A DNA stretch of 64,000 bases, taken from contig NZ_CP075566.1 in the NCBI RefSeq assembly GCF_018502625.1, positions 3,768,001-3,832,000 on the forward strand, read 5' to 3'. The notes below the pieces were generated by a model, which saw nothing but the letters and a program-made list of their open reading frames with translations, searched no databases and was not told the origin of the DNA. The position numbers and the translations under genes are program-made. Origin of the DNA: Pseudomonas hormoni. GTDB taxonomy: Bacteria > Pseudomonadota > Gammaproteobacteria > Pseudomonadales > Pseudomonadaceae. This document shows, one piece after another, positions 16,801 through 28,974 of the stretch (its first letter is position 1; each line of letters opens with the position of its first letter).

Positions 16801-19800
16801 TTGAGCAGATCGAACCCGGCTTCGCGCTCGCTTTTCAGCAGTGCTTGCAGTTTCGGTTCTTGCTCGGCCTCGGCGATGGCGGTCCAGTCGAGATACTCGA
16901 TCGGCGTGCTGCCCGGCTTGTGGATAACTTGCAGCATGTCTTCGCCGACGTTCCAGCAGAAAGACGCACGCAAGGCTTCGTGACGGGCGATCACCGCTTG
17001 CCAGGCCTCGGCGAAACGCTCGGGATCGAGTTCGCTGTTGATGCGATAACGATCCTGCATGTAGTAGAGACCGGTGCCCGGCTCCAGCAAGGTGTGCAGC
17101 AGCATGCCTTCCTGCATCGGCGTCAGTGGGTAGACGTCTTCGATGGCGGCGGCCGGAATCGGCAGTGCGTCGAGTTGCGCCTGGGTCAGCTTCGCCAGCG
17201 GGAAGTCCGACGGCGTCAGGCCACCCGCCTCGTCACGCAGGCAATGCTCGATCAGGCTCTGCAATTCGCCGAGGTAGGCGTCCGCCAGTTCGCGGATGGT
17301 TTGCGCGTCATGGCGTTCGGCGCTGAAGGTCCAGCGCAGCACCAGTTCACCGCCGTAGACCTGACTGTCAACGCTCAGCTCGTTGGGCAGCGGCGCTTTC
17401 GGATCGTGGGCGGCACCGACGGCTTCATCCAGCGGACGGAACAACGCGTCCGCGCCGAAGCTCTGGTCGAACTGGCCGAGGTAGTTGAAGGTGATTGGCG
17501 CCACCGGCAACGCAGCCATGGCTTCACGGCACGGGGCATCGGCGAGGTAACGCAGCACGCCATAACCCAGCCCTTTGTGCGGCACGCCGCGCAGTTGTTC
17601 CTTGATCGCCTTGATCGAGGCACCCTGCCCGGCGGCTTCTTCGATGTTCAGAGGGGTCAGGCGCAGCGGATAAGCGCTGGTGAACCAGCCCACGGTGCGG
17701 GTCAGGTCGATTTCGTCGAACAGCGTTTCGCGACCGTGGCCTTCGAGTTGAATCAACGCCGACTCATGACCGCTCCAGCGGCACAGCACGCGGGCCAATG
17801 CCGTCAGCAACAGGTCGTTTACCTGGGTGCGATAGGCGCTCGGTGCCTGTTGCAACAGTTGCCGGGTGTACTCGCTATCGAGGCGCACGCTGACGGTTTC
17901 AGCGTGACGATTCTGCCGGCCGCCCTCAGGCCGGTCACACGGCAATCCGACGCTCGGCCCGGCCAGTTGCGACTGCCACCAGCTCAGCTCCTCACGCAGG
18001 GATTCGCTGCCGGCATACGCCTGCAAGCGTGCGGCCCAGTCCTTGAAGGCGCTGGTTTTCGCCGGCAGTTTGACCGACTGTTCAGCCGCCAGTTGGCGAT
18101 ACACCGTTTGCAGATCGTCGAGCAATACGCGCCAGGAAACGCCGTCCACCACCAAGTGATGGATCGCGAAGAACAGCCGTTGCTGGCCTTCAGGACCATC
18201 GACCAGCAGCGCACGCATCAACGGCCCTTGTTCAAGGTCAAGGCTGCGCTGGGCATCGGCGAACAGTGCCGCGCATTTATCCATCGCCGACACCCGCACT
18301 TGCCACAGCACCGGCGCGCCTCCCACCTTCTGGTGCGCCGCCCTCCATTCGCCTGCGGCTTCAGAGAAACGCAGGCGCAAGGCGTCGTGCTGTTCGATCA
18401 CCGCCAGCAGCGCTTGCTCCAGACGATGAGGTTCCAGCACAACGGTCGGTTCCAGCAACAACGCCTGGTTCCAGTGCTGACGCTCGGGCATGTCGGTGTC
18501 GAAGAACCAGTGCTGGATCGGCGTCAGACGCGATTCGCCGGTGAGCAAACCTTGCTCGGCCGTGACCTGTTCGGTGCGGCTCGCCACAGCGGCGAGTGTT
18601 TGTACGGTCTGGTGCTGGAACAGGTCACGCGGGCTGAAGTGAATGCCCTGCTGCCGCGCACGGCTGACCACCTGGATCGACAGGATCGAGTCGCCGCCCA
18701 GTTCGAAGAAGTTGTCGTTGAGACCGACCTGCGCAACGTTCAACACGTCGCACCAGATCTGCGCCAACGTCAGTTCCAGCTCGTTGCTCGGGGCCACATA
18801 GTCCTGACGATTCAGCTCGGGATCCGGTGCCGGCAACGCACGACGGTCGAGTTTGCCGTTGGCCGTCAGCGGCATGCTGGCCAGCAGGATCAGGTGCGTC
18901 GGCACCATGTAATCCGGCAGTTGCGATTTCAGGTGAGCCTTGAGGGCTTCGCGCAATTCGGTTTGTTGTGCTTCGTCCTGATCCGCTACCTCAGTGACCA
19001 GATAGCCGACCAGTTGTTTGCCGCTCGGTGCGTCCAGTGCCAAAACCACGGCTTCACGGATCGATTGATGTTCCAGCAGGCGGGTTTCAATCTCGCCCAA
19101 CTCGATGCGGAAACCGCGAATTTTCACTTGATGGTCGATGCGTCCGAGGTATTCCACCAGTCCGTCGGCACGTTGACGCACCAGGTCGCCGGTGCGATAA
19201 ATCCGCCCACCATCGGCCACGAACGGGTTAGCCACGAACCGCTCCGCCGTGATGCCCGGACGGTCGTGATAACCCTGCGCCAGACCGGCGCCGCCCACAT
19301 ACAACTCACCCGTCGCACCTTGCGGCACCAACGCCAGATCGGCGTCGAGGATGTACGCCACGCGAGCACCGATCACGCTGCCGATCGGCACGCTGCCCAT
19401 GCCCTCTTCCAGCTGCTCAGGCGCCAGACTGGCCAGCGGCATGACCACGGTTTCAGTCGGGCCGTAGGCGTTGAAGAACAGGCTCGGTTTGAACGCCGCA
19501 CGAATCCGCTGCAGATGTTCGCCGGTCAGCGCTTCACCGCCGGTGATGCACATGCGCACCGGCAGGGTTTCGCCCTGAGTCGCCAGCCACTGCGCCAGTT
19601 GGCTGCCATAGCTCGGGGTGAAACCGAGGATGTTGATGTTGTGGCGACGGATCAACCCGCAGATTTCTTCGGCGTCCCACTGGCCTTGGGCGCGCAAGAC
19701 AACCTGAGCACCACTCAGCAACGGCACCAGCAAACGCTCGGTCGCGGCGTCGAAGTTGATCGAATAGAAATGCAGCTCGCAGTCGTCCGGACGCATGCCA

Positions 19801-22800
19801 AAGCGCTCGATGACCGCGCGGCAGTGCATGGCTATTTCACCGTGGGACACCACCACGCCTTTCGGCTTACCGGTAGAGCCCGAGGTGTAAATCAGGTACG
19901 CCTGGTGTTGCGGCAGGCTGATGAACGGCAGCTCGGTGGCCGGGTAGTTGGCCAGTTCCGCAGCATCCTCCTCCAGGCACCAACGGGCGACGGTGGATGG
20001 CAGATCACCGAGGGCCTTGAACATCGCCGCATCGCTGAGCAGCAAACCGACGCCGCTGTCTTCGATCATGTAATGCAGGCGATCGAGAGGGTATTCCGGA
20101 TCGAGCGGCACATAGGCGCCGCCCGCCTTGAGGATCGCCAGCAGGCCGATGACCATTTCCAACGACCGCTCGAGTGCCAGACCGACGCGAACCTGCGGCC
20201 CGACACCCCGCTCGCGTAGCATCCAGGCCAGGCGATTGGCACGGCTGTCGAGTTCGGCGTAACTCAGGGTTTCACCGGCGAACGTCAGCGCCGGCGCATC
20301 CTTGCGCGCCAGGGCCTGCTCGCTGAACAGGTGATGGATGCACTGATCCAGTCGATGTTCACCCGGCTCGACGCCGAGGCTGTCCAGCAGGTGTCGTTGC
20401 TCAGTGGCTTCGAGCAAAGGCAGTTCACTGAGGCGCTGCTGCGGGTCGGCCAGCAGCGCTTCCAGCAGATTGCGCCAGTGCTTGGCCATGCGCGCAATGC
20501 GCGGCTCGTCGAACAAATCCGTGCTGTAAGTCAGGCAGCAACCGAGACGATGATCAAGGTCGGTAACTTCCAGATTGAGGTCGAACTTGGTCGCACGCGC
20601 ATCGTTGGCAAGGTACTCGACAGTCATGCCGGCGAGCGTGCGGCTTTGCTGGAATTCCCAGCGCTGCACGTTGCACATCACCTGGAACAGCGGGTTGTAC
20701 GCAGCACTGCGCGGTGGTTGCAAGGCCTCCACCAGATGATCGAACGGCAGGTCCTGATGGGACTGGCCTTCGATCACGGTGTGACGCACCTGCTCGAACA
20801 ACTCGCTGACCGACATCTGCCCGTCGAGCTGGCAACGCAGCACCTGGGTGTTGAGGAACGCACCGATCAACCCTTCGCTTTCCGGGCGAATACGGTTGGC
20901 CACCGGCGCGCCGATACGCAGGTCGGTCTGGCCGCTGTAGCGGTAAAGCAGCACGGCCAGCGCGGCGGTCATGGTCATGAACAGGGTCAGACCGTTTTGC
21001 GCATTGAAGGCGCGAACCCGTGCGGCGAGGTCGTCGCTCAGGTCGAATCGGAACAGCTCGCCCTGATGACTTTGCACCGGCGGACGCGGACGGTCGGCAG
21101 GCAATTCCAGCAGCGGATGTTCGCGGCCCAGTTGCGCGGTCCAGTAGTCGAACTGACGCTGACGCTCGCCGGATTCCAGCCACTGACGCTGCCAGACGCT
21201 GTAATCGAGGTATTGCACCGGCAGCGGCGCCAGTGGCGACTCACGATCATCGACAAACGCTTCGTAGAGCGCGCTGAGTTCCCGGGCGAAAATGTCCATC
21301 GCCCAGCCTTCGGTGACGATGTGGTGCAGGGTCAGCACCAGGTAATGTTCCTGCTCAGCGGTCTTGACCAGGCAGGCGCGCAGCAGCGGTCCGGTTTCCA
21401 GATCGAACGGCTGATGGGCTTCGTCGTCGGCCAATTGCTGGACCGCCCATTCCCGGCCGTTGGCATCCAGCGCGGAGAAATCCTTCCAGTCCATGCGCAT
21501 CCCGGTTTCCGGGTGCACCCTTTGCTGCGCCACGCCGTCGACGCTCGGGAACGTGGTACGCAAGGTTTCGTGACGCATGATCAGCGCTTGTAACGCCGTC
21601 TCGAAGCGTCCGACATCCAGCACTCCACGCAGCCGCGCCATGCCGCCGACATTGTAGGCCGGGCTGTCCGGCTCCATCTGCCAGAGGAACCACATGCGCT
21701 GCTGGGAATAGGACAGCAGCACCGGTTGGCTGCGGTCGACTTTCTCGATCGGCGGTTGCTTGTTGGTACTGCCGCTGGCCTGGATCTGTTGGACCTGCTG
21801 GGCAAATGCGCCCAGTTCACTGTTTTCGAACAAGGCCCGCAGCGGCAACTCGACGTCGCAAGCCTGCCGGGTGCGGGAGATGATTTGCGTGGCCAGCAGC
21901 GAGTGACCGCCGAGGGCGAAGAAATCGTCACGCAGGCCGATCTGCTTCAAGCCCAGCACTTCACGCCAGATCGCAGCGATCTGCTGTTCAAGTTCAGTGA
22001 CCGGCTCAACGTGTTCGCGCACTTGCCACTGGGGTTCCGGCAAGGCGCGACGGTCGAGTTTGCCGCTTGGGCTGAGGGGCATTTCTTCCAGGCGCATCAG
22101 TTGCGCCGGGACCATATATTCCGGTAGCTCGGCCGCCAGCGCGGTTTTCAGGCGTGCGGCTTGCGCGTCTTCTGTTTCACTGGTTTCAGTGGTGGTGTAG
22201 TAACCGATCAGTTGACCACCGGCCGCTGTTTCGCGCACCAGCACCACCGCTTGAGCGATGCCGTTCTGAGCCAGCAGACGCGCTTCGATTTCTTCCGGTT
22301 CGACGCGAAAGCCACGCAGTTTGACCTGTTGATCGAGACGACCGAGGTATTCGATCACGCCCTCGGCGGTCCAGCGTGCACGGTCGCCCGTGCGGTACAA
22401 ACGTGCGCCCTGCTCGCTCAACGGATCGACGACAAAGCGTTCGGCGGTCAGGGCCGGACGGCCCAGATAACCACGGGCCAGACCGAGGCCGCTGATGCAC
22501 AGCTCACCCGGCACACCGGCCGGCACCGGGTTGAGTTCGCTGTCGAGCACCCGGCAGATAACGTTGCCCAACGGACGGCCAATCGGCGAGCGCTCGCCAT
22601 CGGCCGTGCTGCAATGCCAATGGGTGACGTTGATCGCGGTTTCGGTCGGGCCATAGCGGTTGTGCAGTTGCACGGCCGGCAGTTGTTCCAGCACGCGGTT
22701 GCGCAACTCGGCAGGCAAGGCTTCGCCGCCCGAGAACACACGACGCAGGCTGGTGCATTCGGCGGTGAGCGGTTCGTCGATGAACAACGAAAGCAATGGC

Positions 22801-25800
22801 GGCACAAAGTGCAGCGTGGTCACGCCGTATTGCTGAACCAGCTGCGCGATGCGGTGCGGATCGCGATGTTCACCCGGGCCGGCAATCAGCAAGCGGCTGC
22901 CTGTGATCAGCGGCCAGAAGCATTCCCATACCGAGACGTCGAAACTGATCGGCGCTTTTTGCATCAGCACATCGGTGTCGATCAGGCGATAGGTGTTCTG
23001 CATCCATTGCAGGCGTTCGGCGAGGGCTGCGTGGGTGTTGCCGACGCCCTTCGGCTGGCCGGTGGAACCGGAGGTGTAAATCACGTAAGCGAGGTTGTCG
23101 CCGTGCAGATGCAGACCCGGCGCCTGGCTCGGCCAGTTCTCCAGGTGCAGCGCATCCATGGCGATCACGCTGACGCCATCGGTGTCCGGCAGTCGGTCGA
23201 GCAATCGGGTTTGGGTCAGCAGCAATTCCACGCCGCTGTCGCTGAGCATGTACGCCAGTCGCTCGGCCGGGTAATCCGGGTCCAGCGGCACATAGGCGCC
23301 ACCGGCCTTGATGATCGCCAACAGACCGATCAGCAACTGCGGCGAACGCTCGGCAGCGATGGCCACGCACACGTCCGGGCCGACGCCTTTGTCCCGCAGA
23401 TAATGCGCGAGGCGGTTGGCCTGGGTGTGCAGTTCGGCGAAGTCCAGACTGCCGCCGTCCCACAGCAGTGCGGTGCGTTCCGGCGTCAGGCGGGCCTGTT
23501 CGTTGAGCAGTTCCGGCAGCCATTGGCTCGCCGGTGTGCACGGCGCGGCGCTCCACGACGCTTGCTGATCGTGCTCGCTTGGCGCCAACAGTTGCAGGTC
23601 GCCGATGGCCGTTTTCGGCTGGTCGCAAATGGCGCGCAGCAGGTTGCTGAAATGCTCGGCCAGTCGCTCGATGGTGGTGGCGTCGAACAGTTCGCTGGCG
23701 TAGTCGAAGGACAGGCTCAGGCGACCGTTACGGTCTTCTTCGCTGTGCAGTTGCAAGTCGAACTTGGCTTCGCGGCTGTGCCACGGCAGTTCTTCGGCGA
23801 GCAGACCGGGCAAGCGACGCAGTGCGCTCAGGTCCCGCTGCTGGTGGTTGAACATGACCTGGAACAAGCCCTGTTCGCGGGCTTGCGGGAAGGCTTCCAG
23901 CAGTTGTTCGAACGGCAGGTCCTGATGCGCTTGTGCGCCCAATGCGTTTTGGCGGGTTTGCGCCAGCAACTCAACAAACGGCAACCGCGAATCCACTTCG
24001 GCGCGCAGCACTTGTGTGTTGATGAAGAAGCCGATCAGGCCCTGGGTTTCCAGGCGTGGACGGTTGGCGTTCGGCACGCCGATGCGAATGTCGCGTTGGC
24101 CGCTGTAGCGATGCAGCAGGCTCTGGAACGCCGCGAGTAACAGCATGAATGAAGTGGAATCGTGGGCCTGGGCGGTCTGGCGAATGGCATCGCTCAGGGG
24201 CGCGCCCAACCGGACGGTGTGGCGTGCGGCGCTGTGCAGCTGTTGCGCCGAACATGGGTGATCGGTGGCCATGCTCAGGGTCGGATGCTCATCGCCCAAC
24301 TGCGCTTTCCAGTAGGCCAATTGCCGTTCGCCCTCGCCTTGCGCCAGCCATTGACGCTGCCAACTACCGTAGTCGGCGTACTGGGTCGGCAAAGGCGCGA
24401 GTGTTGCCGTTTGCCCTTGGGACGCGGCAGCGTACAGGCGCGAGAACTCGTCGATCAGCACATTCAGCGACCAGCCATCGGCGATGATGTGGTGCAGCGT
24501 CACCAGCAATTGGTGATCCTCATCATCAAGGCGTACCAGCGTCACCCACAGCAGCGGGCCTTTCTCCAGATCGAACTGGGTGTGCGCTTCGTCCTCGCGG
24601 AGTTGTTGCGCGCGGGCTTCACGCTCGGCGACGGGCAGATCGCTGATGTCGATCAGTTGCAGGTTGAATTCGCCGGCGGCATCGACCTGTTGCAGCGCTA
24701 CGCCGTCACGTTCGAAAAAGCGCGTGCGCAGGGATTCGTGGCGTTCGATCAGTTGCTGGAAACTGGCGCGCAAAGCGTCTTCGTCCAGTTCGCCGCGCAA
24801 ACGCAAGGCGCCGGGAATGTTGTAGGCGCTGCTTTGCGGGTCCAGTTGCCAGGTAATCCACAGACGGTTTTGCGCCAGGGATTGCGGCAGCGCTTCGCTG
24901 CGCGACAGCGTGCTGATTGCACCTTGAGCCAGGCCGCCGTCCTGTTGTTGCTGCGCGACCGCGGCAGTAAATGCGCCGAGGGTCGGCGCTTCGAACAGCA
25001 GGCGCAGGTTCAGCTCCAGACCGAGCTCTTCACGCAAGCGCGCAACCACTTGAGTGGCGGCGATGGAGTTGCCGCCGAGCAGGAAGAAGTGGTCATCGGC
25101 GCTGACCTGTTTGACCTGCAATTGCTCGGACCAGATCTGGCCGATCAGGGTTTGCAGCTCGGAACCCGACTCGGTTCTCGCCTCGTTTTCCGTGGTGGCC
25201 GACGGGAACACCGCGTAGCTGTCGAGGCTGCCATCCGCCAGGCGATTGCGGCACGCCGAGCGTTGCAGTTTGCCGCTGGAGGTCTTGGGCAATGCGCCCG
25301 GATTGAGCAACACCACCACGCTCGGCGCTTCCTGATACGCCTCGGCCACGGCTTGGCGAATGGCTTTGATCAGCGCTTCGGGCGGCAGGATTTTCTGCAC
25401 GCTGCGGCTGATTTCCGCGGCGATGCCGATGCCTTCCTGACCGTCGATGTTCACGGCGAACGCGGCGACGCGACCTTTGCGCACCACTTCCACTTCATGC
25501 TCGATAGTCTGTTCGATGTCTTGCGGATACAGGTTGTGGCCGCGAACGATCAGCATGTCTTTCAGGCGCCCGGTGATGAACAGCTCACCGTCGCGCATGA
25601 AACCCAGGTCACCGGTGCGCAGCCAGGTTTTTCCGGCGAGCTGGACGAAGGTCTTGGCACTGGCCTCGGGGTTGCGCCAATAGCCGTGGGCGATGCTCGG
25701 CCCGGTGGCCCAGACTTCGCCGATCGCGTTGTCGGCCAGTTCGTTGAGCGCCAATGGATCGACAATCAGCACCGCGTGATCCGGCTGGCTGATGCCGCAA

Positions 25801-26897
25801 CTCATGATCGCGCTGCCCTCGCCCGCTTCGGCACGGTTTTGTGCCAAAGCCTGATCGTCCACCCGCAGATTGCCGATGCCTTCGCCACGTGGTGTGCCCG
25901 CGACGAACAACGTGGCTTCCGCCAACCCATAGGACGCCATGAAACTGTCCGGGGTGAAACCGCAGCTCGCGAATTTCTCGGCGAAACGGTCCAGGGTATC
26001 GAGGCGAATCGGTTCGGAACCGGAATACGCCACGCGCCAGCCGCTCAGGTCGAGGCGTTCCAGCGCCGATTCGCTGACCCGCTCGCTGCACAGTCGATAG
26101 GCAAAATCCGGCCCGCCGCTGATGGTGCCGCCGTATTCGCTTATCGCTTCCAGCCAGCGCAACGGCCGACCGAGGAAGTACGCCGGCGACATCAACACGC
26201 ACGGCACACCACTGAAAATCGGTTGCAACAGGCCGCCGATCAAACCCATGTCGTGGTACAGCGGCAGCCAGCTGACGATCACGTCATCCGGGTTCAGGTC
26301 GATGCCGAAACCGTGGCGAATCAGCAGTTCATTGGCCACCAGGTTGCCGTGGCTGACTTGCACACCTTTAGGCAGCGCCGTGGAGCCGGAGGTGTATTGC
26401 AGGAAAGCGATGTGATCGCCTTCGAGGTTCGGCTCGACCCAACGCTCCGCCATCGCAGCATCAAGGGTGTCGACGCACAACAGCGGCGGCGCGCCTTCAA
26501 TTTGCTGCAACGCGTCGCGCAGGCCCGCGCTGGTCAATAGCAGACGCGGTTCGGCGTCGCTGATGATCGACAGCAGGCGCTCCTGGTGATGACGCTTGGC
26601 CGACTCCGGCGGATAAGCCGGCACCGCAATCACGCCCGCATACAAGCAACCAAAGAACGCCGCGACGTAATCCGGACCGCTGGGAAACAACAGCACCGCG
26701 CGATCGCTGAAATCCGTCTCGCCCTGCAACGCACCGGCAATGGTGCGCGCCCGTTGATCCAGCTCGCGATAACTGAGCACTACTGCCTGATCCGGGGTTT
26801 CGGCGAGAAAACGCAAAGCCACCCGATCCGGTGTCAGGACCGCGCGGCGCTGAAGGGCTTGGACCAGTGTGCCAGGTATTTCGAACGCGTCGGTCAT
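13899..26897 (-). CDS. pvdL: pyoverdine chromophore peptide synthetase PvdL
   Basis: A cytoplasmic nonribosomal peptide synthetase of 4,332 residues (P. aeruginosa PvdL about 4,342). An acyl-AMP/CoA ligase starter (1-580, [11 protein letters not shown] near 168) leads to carrier Ser611. Next come C1 (HHIIADGW, 802), A (YTSGSTG near 1271) and carrier Ser1666; then C2 (HHIVTEGW, 1858), A (near 2336), carrier Ser2737 and an epimerase ([10 protein letters not shown], 2913); then C3 (HHILIDAW, 3389), A (near 3874) and carrier Ser4270. There is no thioesterase. Specificity residues read by eye are DVWHFGRIN, DAEGIGAVM and DIWELTADD. The first and third fit Glu and diaminobutyrate, and the middle module with its epimerase fits D-Tyr, the known acyl-Glu-Tyr-Dab plan. 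ATG 26897 follows AGGA; the 23 extra upstream codons are rejected. C2 has Glu for the usual motif Asp. Confidence 0.97.
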   Translation of the reverse strand: MTDAFEIPGTLVQALQRRAVLTPDRVALRFLAETPDQAVVLSYRELDQRARTIAGALQGETDFSDRAVLLFPSGPDYVAAFFGCLYAGVIAVPAYPPESAKRHHQERLLSIISDAEPRLLLTSAGLRDALQQIEGAPPLLCVDTLDAAMAERWVEPNLEGDHIAFLQYTSGSTALPKGVQVSHGNLVANELLIRHGFGIDLNPDDVIVSWLPLYHDMGLIGGLLQPIFSGVPCVLMSPAYFLGRPLRWLEAISEYGGTISGGPDFAYRLCSERVSESALERLDLSGWRVAYSGSEPIRLDTLDRFAEKFASCGFTPDSFMASYGLAEATLFVAGTPRGEGIGNLRVDDQALAQNRAEAGEGSAIMSCGISQPDHAVLIVDPLALNELADNAIGEVWATGPSIAHGYWRNPEASAKTFVQLAGKTWLRTGDLGFMRDGELFITGRLKDMLIVRGHNLYPQDIEQTIEHEVEVVRKGRVAAFAVNIDGQEGIGIAAEISRSVQKILPPEALIKAIRQAVAEAYQEAPSVVVLLNPGALPKTSSGKLQRSACRNRLADGSLDSYAVFPSATTENEARTESGSELQTLIGQIWSEQLQVKQVSADDHFFLLGGNSIAATQVVARLREELGLELNLRLLFEAPTLGAFTAAVAQQQQDGGLAQGAISTLSRSEALPQSLAQNRLWITWQLDPQSSAYNIPGALRLRGELDEDALRASFQQLIERHESLRTRFFERDGVALQQVDAAGEFNLQLIDISDLPVAEREARAQQLREDEAHTQFDLEKGPLLWVTLVRLDDEDHQLLVTLHHIIADGWSLNVLIDEFSRLYAAASQGQTATLAPLPTQYADYGSWQRQWLAQGEGERQLAYWKAQLGDEHPTLSMATDHPCSAQQLHSAARHTVRLGAPLSDAIRQTAQAHDSTSFMLLLAAFQSLLHRYSGQRDIRIGVPNANRPRLETQGLIGFFINTQVLRAEVDSRLPFVELLAQTRQNALGAQAHQDLPFEQLLEAFPQAREQGLFQVMFNHQQRDLSALRRLPGLLAEELPWHSREAKFDLQLHSEEDRNGRLSLSFDYASELFDATTIERLAEHFSNLLRAICDQPKTAIGDLQLLAPSEHDQQASWSAAPCTPASQWLPELLNEQARLTPERTALLWDGGSLDFAELHTQANRLAHYLRDKGVGPDVCVAIAAERSPQLLIGLLAIIKAGGAYVPLDPDYPAERLAYMLSDSGVELLLTQTRLLDRLPDTDGVSVIAMDALHLENWPSQAPGLHLHGDNLAYVIYTSGSTGQPKGVGNTHAALAERLQWMQNTYRLIDTDVLMQKAPISFDVSVWECFWPLITGSRLLIAGPGEHRDPHRIAQLVQQYGVTTLHFVPPLLSLFIDEPLTAECTSLRRVFSGGEALPAELRNRVLEQLPAVQLHNRYGPTETAINVTHWHCSTADGERSPIGRPLGNVICRVLDSELNPVPAGVPGELCISGLGLARGYLGRPALTAERFVVDPLSEQGARLYRTGDRARWTAEGVIEYLGRLDQQVKLRGFRVEPEEIEARLLAQNGIAQAVVLVRETAAGGQLIGYYTTTETSETEDAQAARLKTALAAELPEYMVPAQLMRLEEMPLSPSGKLDRRALPEPQWQVREHVEPVTELEQQIAAIWREVLGLKQIGLRDDFFALGGHSLLATQIISRTRQACDVELPLRALFENSELGAFAQQVQQIQASGSTNKQPPIEKVDRSQPVLLSYSQQRMWFLWQMEPDSPAYNVGGMARLRGVLDVGRFETALQALIMRHETLRTTFPSVDGVAQQRVHPETGMRMDWKDFSALDANGREWAVQQLADDEAHQPFDLETGPLLRACLVKTAEQEHYLVLTLHHIVTEGWAMDIFARELSALYEAFVDDRESPLAPLPVQYLDYSVWQRQWLESGERQRQFDYWTAQLGREHPLLELPADRPRPPVQSHQGELFRFDLSDDLAARVRAFNAQNGLTLFMTMTAALAVLLYRYSGQTDLRIGAPVANRIRPESEGLIGAFLNTQVLRCQLDGQMSVSELFEQVRHTVIEGQSHQDLPFDHLVEALQPPRSAAYNPLFQVMCNVQRWEFQQSRTLAGMTVEYLANDARATKFDLNLEVTDLDHRLGCCLTYSTDLFDEPRIARMAKHWRNLLEALLADPQQRLSELPLLEATEQRHLLDSLGVEPGEHRLDQCIHHLFSEQALARKDAPALTFAGETLSYAELDSRANRLAWMLRERGVGPQVRVGLALERSLEMVIGLLAILKAGGAYVPLDPEYPLDRLHYMIEDSGVGLLLSDAAMFKALGDLPSTVARWCLEEDAAELANYPATELPFISLPQHQAYLIYTSGSTGKPKGVVVSHGEIAMHCRAVIERFGMRPDDCELHFYSINFDAATERLLVPLLSGAQVVLRAQGQWDAEEICGLIRRHNINILGFTPSYGSQLAQWLATQGETLPVRMCITGGEALTGEHLQRIRAAFKPSLFFNAYGPTETVVMPLASLAPEQLEEGMGSVPIGSVIGARVAYILDADLALVPQGATGELYVGGAGLAQGYHDRPGITAERFVANPFVADGGRIYRTGDLVRQRADGLVEYLGRIDHQVKIRGFRIELGEIETRLLEHQSIREAVVLALDAPSGKQLVGYLVTEVADQDEAQQTELREALKAHLKSQLPDYMVPTHLILLASMPLTANGKLDRRALPAPDPELNRQDYVAPSNELELTLAQIWCDVLNVAQVGLNDNFFELGGDSILSIQVVSRARQQGIHFSPRDLFQHQTVQTLAAVASRTEQVTAEQGLLTGESRLTPIQHWFFDTDMPERQHWNQALLLEPTVVLEPHRLEQALLAVIEQHDALRLRFSEAAGEWRAAHQKVGGAPVLWQVRVSAMDKCAALFADAQRSLDLEQGPLMRALLVDGPEGQQRLFFAIHHLVVDGVSWRVLLDDLQTVYRQLAAEQSVKLPAKTSAFKDWAARLQAYAGSESLREELSWWQSQLAGPSVGLPCDRPEGGRQNRHAETVSVRLDSEYTRQLLQQAPSAYRTQVNDLLLTALARVLCRWSGHESALIQLEGHGRETLFDEIDLTRTVGWFTSAYPLRLTPLNIEEAAGQGASIKAIKEQLRGVPHKGLGYGVLRYLADAPCREAMAALPVAPITFNYLGQFDQSFGADALFRPLDEAVGAAHDPKAPLPNELSVDSQVYGGELVLRWTFSAERHDAQTIRELADAYLGELQSLIEHCLRDEAGGLTPSDFPLAKLTQAQLDALPIPAAAIEDVYPLTPMQEGMLLHTLLEPGTGLYYMQDRYRINSELDPERFAEAWQAVIARHEALRASFCWNVGEDMLQVIHKPGSTPIEYLDWTAIAEAEQEPKLQALLKSEREAGFDLLNQAPFHLRLIKVGEARYWFMMSNHHILIDAWCRSLLMADFFEIYTALGEGREVQLTVPPRYRDYIGWLQRQSLDEARQWWKTNLQGFERTTPIPSDRPFLREHAGDSGGMIVGDRYTRLDARDGAQLRELAQAHQLTINTFAQAAWALVLRRLSGDRDVLFGVTVAGRPVEMPEMQRTVGLFINSIALRVKMPEDDQRCSVRQWLSGLLDSNMQLREYEYLPLVSIQENSELPKGQPLFDSLFVFENAPVEVSVLDRAQSLNATSDSGRTHTNFPLTAVCYPGDDLGLHLSYDQRYFDESTVERMLGEFKRLLLALVEGFHGDMTDLPLLGAEEQDFLIHGCNQSEHDYPLEQSYVALFEAQVALHPQRIAASCLDQQHSYVELNQRSNRLGHALIAAGVGLDQPVALLAERNLDLLGMIIGSFKAGAGYLPLDPGLPSQRLSRIIDLSRTPLLVCTQACRVQAVALLEEFGCASRPKLLVWEDVQASNVSVANPGIYSGPDNLAYVIYTSGSTGLPKGVMVEQRGMLNNQLSKVPYLNLSDADVIAQTASQSFDISVWQFLAAPLFGARVDIVPNTIAHDPQGLLAHVSAQGITVLESVPSLIQGMLAQERMSLDGLRWMLPTGEAMPPELAHQWLLRYPDIGLVNAYGPAECSDDVAFFRVDVASTRGSYLPIGTPTDNNRLYLLDGALDLVPLGAVGELCVAGTGVGRGYVSDPLRTAQVFVPNPFGEPGDRLYRTGDLARRRSDGVLEYVGRIDHQVKIRGYRIELGEIEARLHEQPEVREAAVGVQEGVNGKHLVGYLVAADSALNPTERLERIKQRLRAELPEYMVPLHWLWLERMPLNANGKLDRKALPALEIGQLQNQDYQAPRNELEQTLADIWAEVLKVEKVGVRDNFFELGGHSLLATQIASRVQKSLQRDVPLRAMFECSTVEELAEYIDGLAASDITEEKVDRLNDLMAELEGL

Positions 26898-27052
26898 GAG
26901 GTTTCCTGCCTGAATTCGGCTTGCAAATGGAATCGGTTTTCTGACGTCACGCCCCTTCGGGGGCATGCAGGACGCGGTCTTCGCCGACCGCGCAAGGCAT
27001 TGGGAATGCTGTTTCGGCCGGGGCTAGCGCCCGGAGCCATTCACCAATGAGA

Positions 27053-27076
27053 ACGGATGACGTCTGAAAATAATTA
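27053..27076 (-). promoter_or_regulatory. PvdS-type promoter box for pvdL
   Basis: Minus strand: TAATT (27076-27072), 16 nt, CGT (27055-27053). The spacing equals the PvdS consensus, with one or two changes in the TAAAT element. It lies 156 bp before the pvdL ATG in the 373-bp pvdL-pvdS divergent spacer (26898-27270). That spacer also contains the pvdS promoter and otherwise shows no feature. Confidence 0.65.
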
Positions 27077-27170
27077 GTCGGCAGGCTTGATCGTCAACGG
27101 GGGCGCGGCTGCGTCAGCGTGTCGCAGTTCTCACTGTGCACCTTTGAAGAGCATTACTTCTCTTTCTCAA

Positions 27171-27199
27171 TTGACAATCATTATCATTCAGAATAATTT
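27171..27199 (+). promoter_or_regulatory. pvdS promoter with overlapping Fur box
   Basis: TTGACA (27171-27176) and TAATTT (27194-27199) are 17 bp apart, a good sigma-70 layout. Between them GACAATCATTATCATTCAG (27173-27191) matches the 19-bp Fur consensus at 13 positions by eye. Fur repression of pvdS is established in P. aeruginosa. The pvdS ATG lies 72 bp downstream. Confidence 0.8.
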
Positions 27200-27270
27200 G
27201 TCGCTCGATGTGTAGGACGGCTCCGATTCTCCTGTCGTCCCACGACCCTATTTGCAGCAAGGTGATTTCC

Positions 27271-27819
27271 ATGACGGAACAAGTATCCACAAGCAGGTGC
27301 GATTCACCGCTACTTCAGGCGTTCGTCGACAATCGACTGATTCTGGTCAAGATTGCTGCCCGTATTACCGGCTGCCGGTCACGTGCCGAAGATGTTGTTC
27401 AGGATGCGTTCTTCCGCCTGCAATCGGCGCCGCAGATCACATCCTCGATCAAGGCTCAGCTCAGTTACCTGTTCCAGATCGTGCGCAACCTGGCGATCGA
27501 TCACTACCGCAAACAGGCGCTGGAACAGAAGTATTCGGGGCCTGAAGAGGAAGGGCTGAACGTGGTGATTCAAGGCGCTTCGCCGGAAACCTCGCACATC
27601 AATTTCTCGACCCTGGAGAACATCGCCGACGCGTTGACGGAGCTGCCGAGCCGCACCCGCTACGCCTTCGAGATGTACCGCCTGCACGGTGTGCCGCAAA
27701 AGGACATCGCCAAGGAACTCGGTGTCTCGCCGACCCTGGTGAACTTCATGATTCGTGATGCGTTGGTGCATTGCCGCAAGGTGTCGGGCAGTCGCGCTGA
27801 CACCTTCGCCCGTCGTTAA
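27271..27819 (+). CDS. pvdS: extracytoplasmic-function sigma factor PvdS
   Basis: The iron-starvation sigma factor that directs RNA polymerase to pyoverdine genes. The protein has 182 residues (P. aeruginosa PvdS 187). Region 2 has SRAEDVVQDAFFRLQ and YLFQIVRNLAIDHYRKQ. Region 4 has LTELPSRTRYAFEMYRLHGVPQKDIAKELGVSPTLVNFMIRDALVHC, the helix-turn-helix for the -35 element. ATG 27271 follows AAGGTG by 7 bp; the frame extends 21 codons upstream through the promoter and is not used. A Fur-box promoter precedes it. Four PvdS-type boxes in this window (pvdL, pvdH, mbtH-like, acetyltransferase) are its likely local targets. A REPIN follows 4 bp after the stop. Confidence 0.96.
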   Translation: MTEQVSTSRCDSPLLQAFVDNRLILVKIAARITGCRSRAEDVVQDAFFRLQSAPQITSSIKAQLSYLFQIVRNLAIDHYRKQALEQKYSGPEEEGLNVVIQGASPETSHINFSTLENIADALTELPSRTRYAFEMYRLHGVPQKDIAKELGVSPTLVNFMIRDALVHCRKVSGSRADTFARR

Positions 27820-27822
27820 AAG

Positions 27823-27890
27823 CTTCGCGGGCAAGCCTCGCTCCTACAAGGTTTGCGCTGAACCTGTAGGAGCGACGCTTGCCCGCGAAG
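27823..27890. repeat. REPIN between convergent pvdS and acetyltransferase genes
   Basis: CTTCGCGGGCAAGCCTCGCT... from 27823 pairs with its complement ending at 27890, with two mismatches and a short central loop. It begins immediately after the pvdS stop and probably marks the end of that transcript. Confidence 0.88.
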
Positions 27891-27929
27891 ACTGACTCAA
27901 GACCGGCACAGATCTTGAGTCCCCAAGCA

Positions 27930-28934
27930 TCACGCCAACCCACACCGCTCAAAAAACCGCTCCCGCCCCAACACCATCAACGCCGCGCGCTTGTGCGGGA
28001 AGTCGAACTCTTTCTCGCAGTGAAAACGCTGCCCCTGCATATACCCGATCATCTTCGCGTTATCGGCGCGCGGCTCGGCGACCACCCGCTGGGTGCGTGG
28101 ATCGTCGAGAAACAGGTAATGCGTCAACGCCGATAACCAGCTCGCCACCTTGTGCGGACCGCGATGATTTTCTTCGCCGACCAGCATGTGAATGCCACGG
28201 TCGTAATCGCCCGCCTCGTAGAACGGCGCAATGCGGTCTTCCTTGGCCCAGTAGGCTTCAAAATAGGCAAACGGTTGGTCATCGAAACAGCCGATCAGCG
28301 TCACGGTGTGCGGATCAGCTTCGAGTTTGCCCAGGTACTCGCGATGCTGTTCGAGGCTGCCCTCTTCCTGCCAGAAACTCGCCACCCGCGCACTGTTCTG
28401 CCAGCGGTTGAACCGCGCAAGGTCGAGGTCGATATCCACCGTTCGCAGGGAAATCCATGCGCCCAGTCGGGCATCGAAACGCCGATAGACCTCACCGCGT
28501 GGCTTCACTGGCCGCAACGGATGGCGCTTGCCGCCGCTGATCACCCTCTGTTGTGGATAGCTGCCGGTCATCGATGCCCCCAACCAGGGCTGCGGCAACT
28601 GCCAGAACAACGCGCGCTCGCAGCGATACTGGCCGGCCGTTTCGTTCGGGATCAGTAATCCACTGAGCAAGGCTTCAACGGGAGCCTCATCGAGGTGCCA
28701 CGCCAGGTGCTGACACGCGGGGTCACGGGCAAACAACCAATAACAGGCGGCCCACAATGCCTGAGTGTCGAGGCGTGCTTCGACCCGCACCTGCAACTCG
28801 GGCTCGCGTGTCAGGCGCAGGGTAATCAGCGGTTGCGCGTCCAGGCTCAGACTCAGCCGGTTTTCGCTTTCTTCAGCGACAAGGCGACTGCCCGTCGGCA
28901 AGGCCAGGGCAGTCAGGTCATTCAGATCGGGCAT
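27930..28934 (-). CDS. pvdYII: siderophore N-acetyltransferase (PvdYII/IucB-like)
   Basis: A 334-residue protein whose C-terminal half (about 165-325) is an IucB/AlcB/RhbD-type GNAT domain: FNRWQNSARVASFWQEEG, then QPFAYFEAYWAKEDRIAPFY, GIHMLVGEENHRG and EPRADNAKMIGYMQ. These enzymes transfer an acyl group from acyl-CoA to an N-hydroxylated amine of a siderophore precursor. In pseudomonads the counterpart PvdYII is described as a hydroxyornithine transacetylase, giving N5-acetyl-N5-hydroxyornithine for pyoverdine. The N-terminal half is the variable domain usual for this family. A perfect PvdS box (28975-28998) lies 41 bp upstream, which independently ties it to pyoverdine. The exact substrate is inferred. 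The ribosome site before ATG 28934 is weak. Confidence 0.82.
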   Translation of the reverse strand: MPDLNDLTALALPTGSRLVAEESENRLSLSLDAQPLITLRLTREPELQVRVEARLDTQALWAACYWLFARDPACQHLAWHLDEAPVEALLSGLLIPNETAGQYRCERALFWQLPQPWLGASMTGSYPQQRVISGGKRHPLRPVKPRGEVYRRFDARLGAWISLRTVDIDLDLARFNRWQNSARVASFWQEEGSLEQHREYLGKLEADPHTVTLIGCFDDQPFAYFEAYWAKEDRIAPFYEAGDYDRGIHMLVGEENHRGPHKVASWLSALTHYLFLDDPRTQRVVAEPRADNAKMIGYMQGQRFHCEKEFDFPHKRAALMVLGRERFFERCGLA

Positions 28935-28974
28935 GGGTCGGGCTCACGGTAATCGTCGACAGTTCAACGATGTG

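Noticed and set aside
15591..20219. A 1,542-codon open frame on the plus strand opposite pvdL
   Set aside because: It is a GC-rich mirror of the pvdL reading frame: composition is rich in Gln, His, Arg and Ala with no domain, and pvdL on the other strand has complete NRPS motifs throughout.
24162..26540. A 792-codon plus-strand frame and a 659-codon frame (22161-24140) opposite pvdL
   Set aside because: Same shadow effect; no ribosome site, no recognisable motif, and they lie antisense to adenylation and condensation domains.
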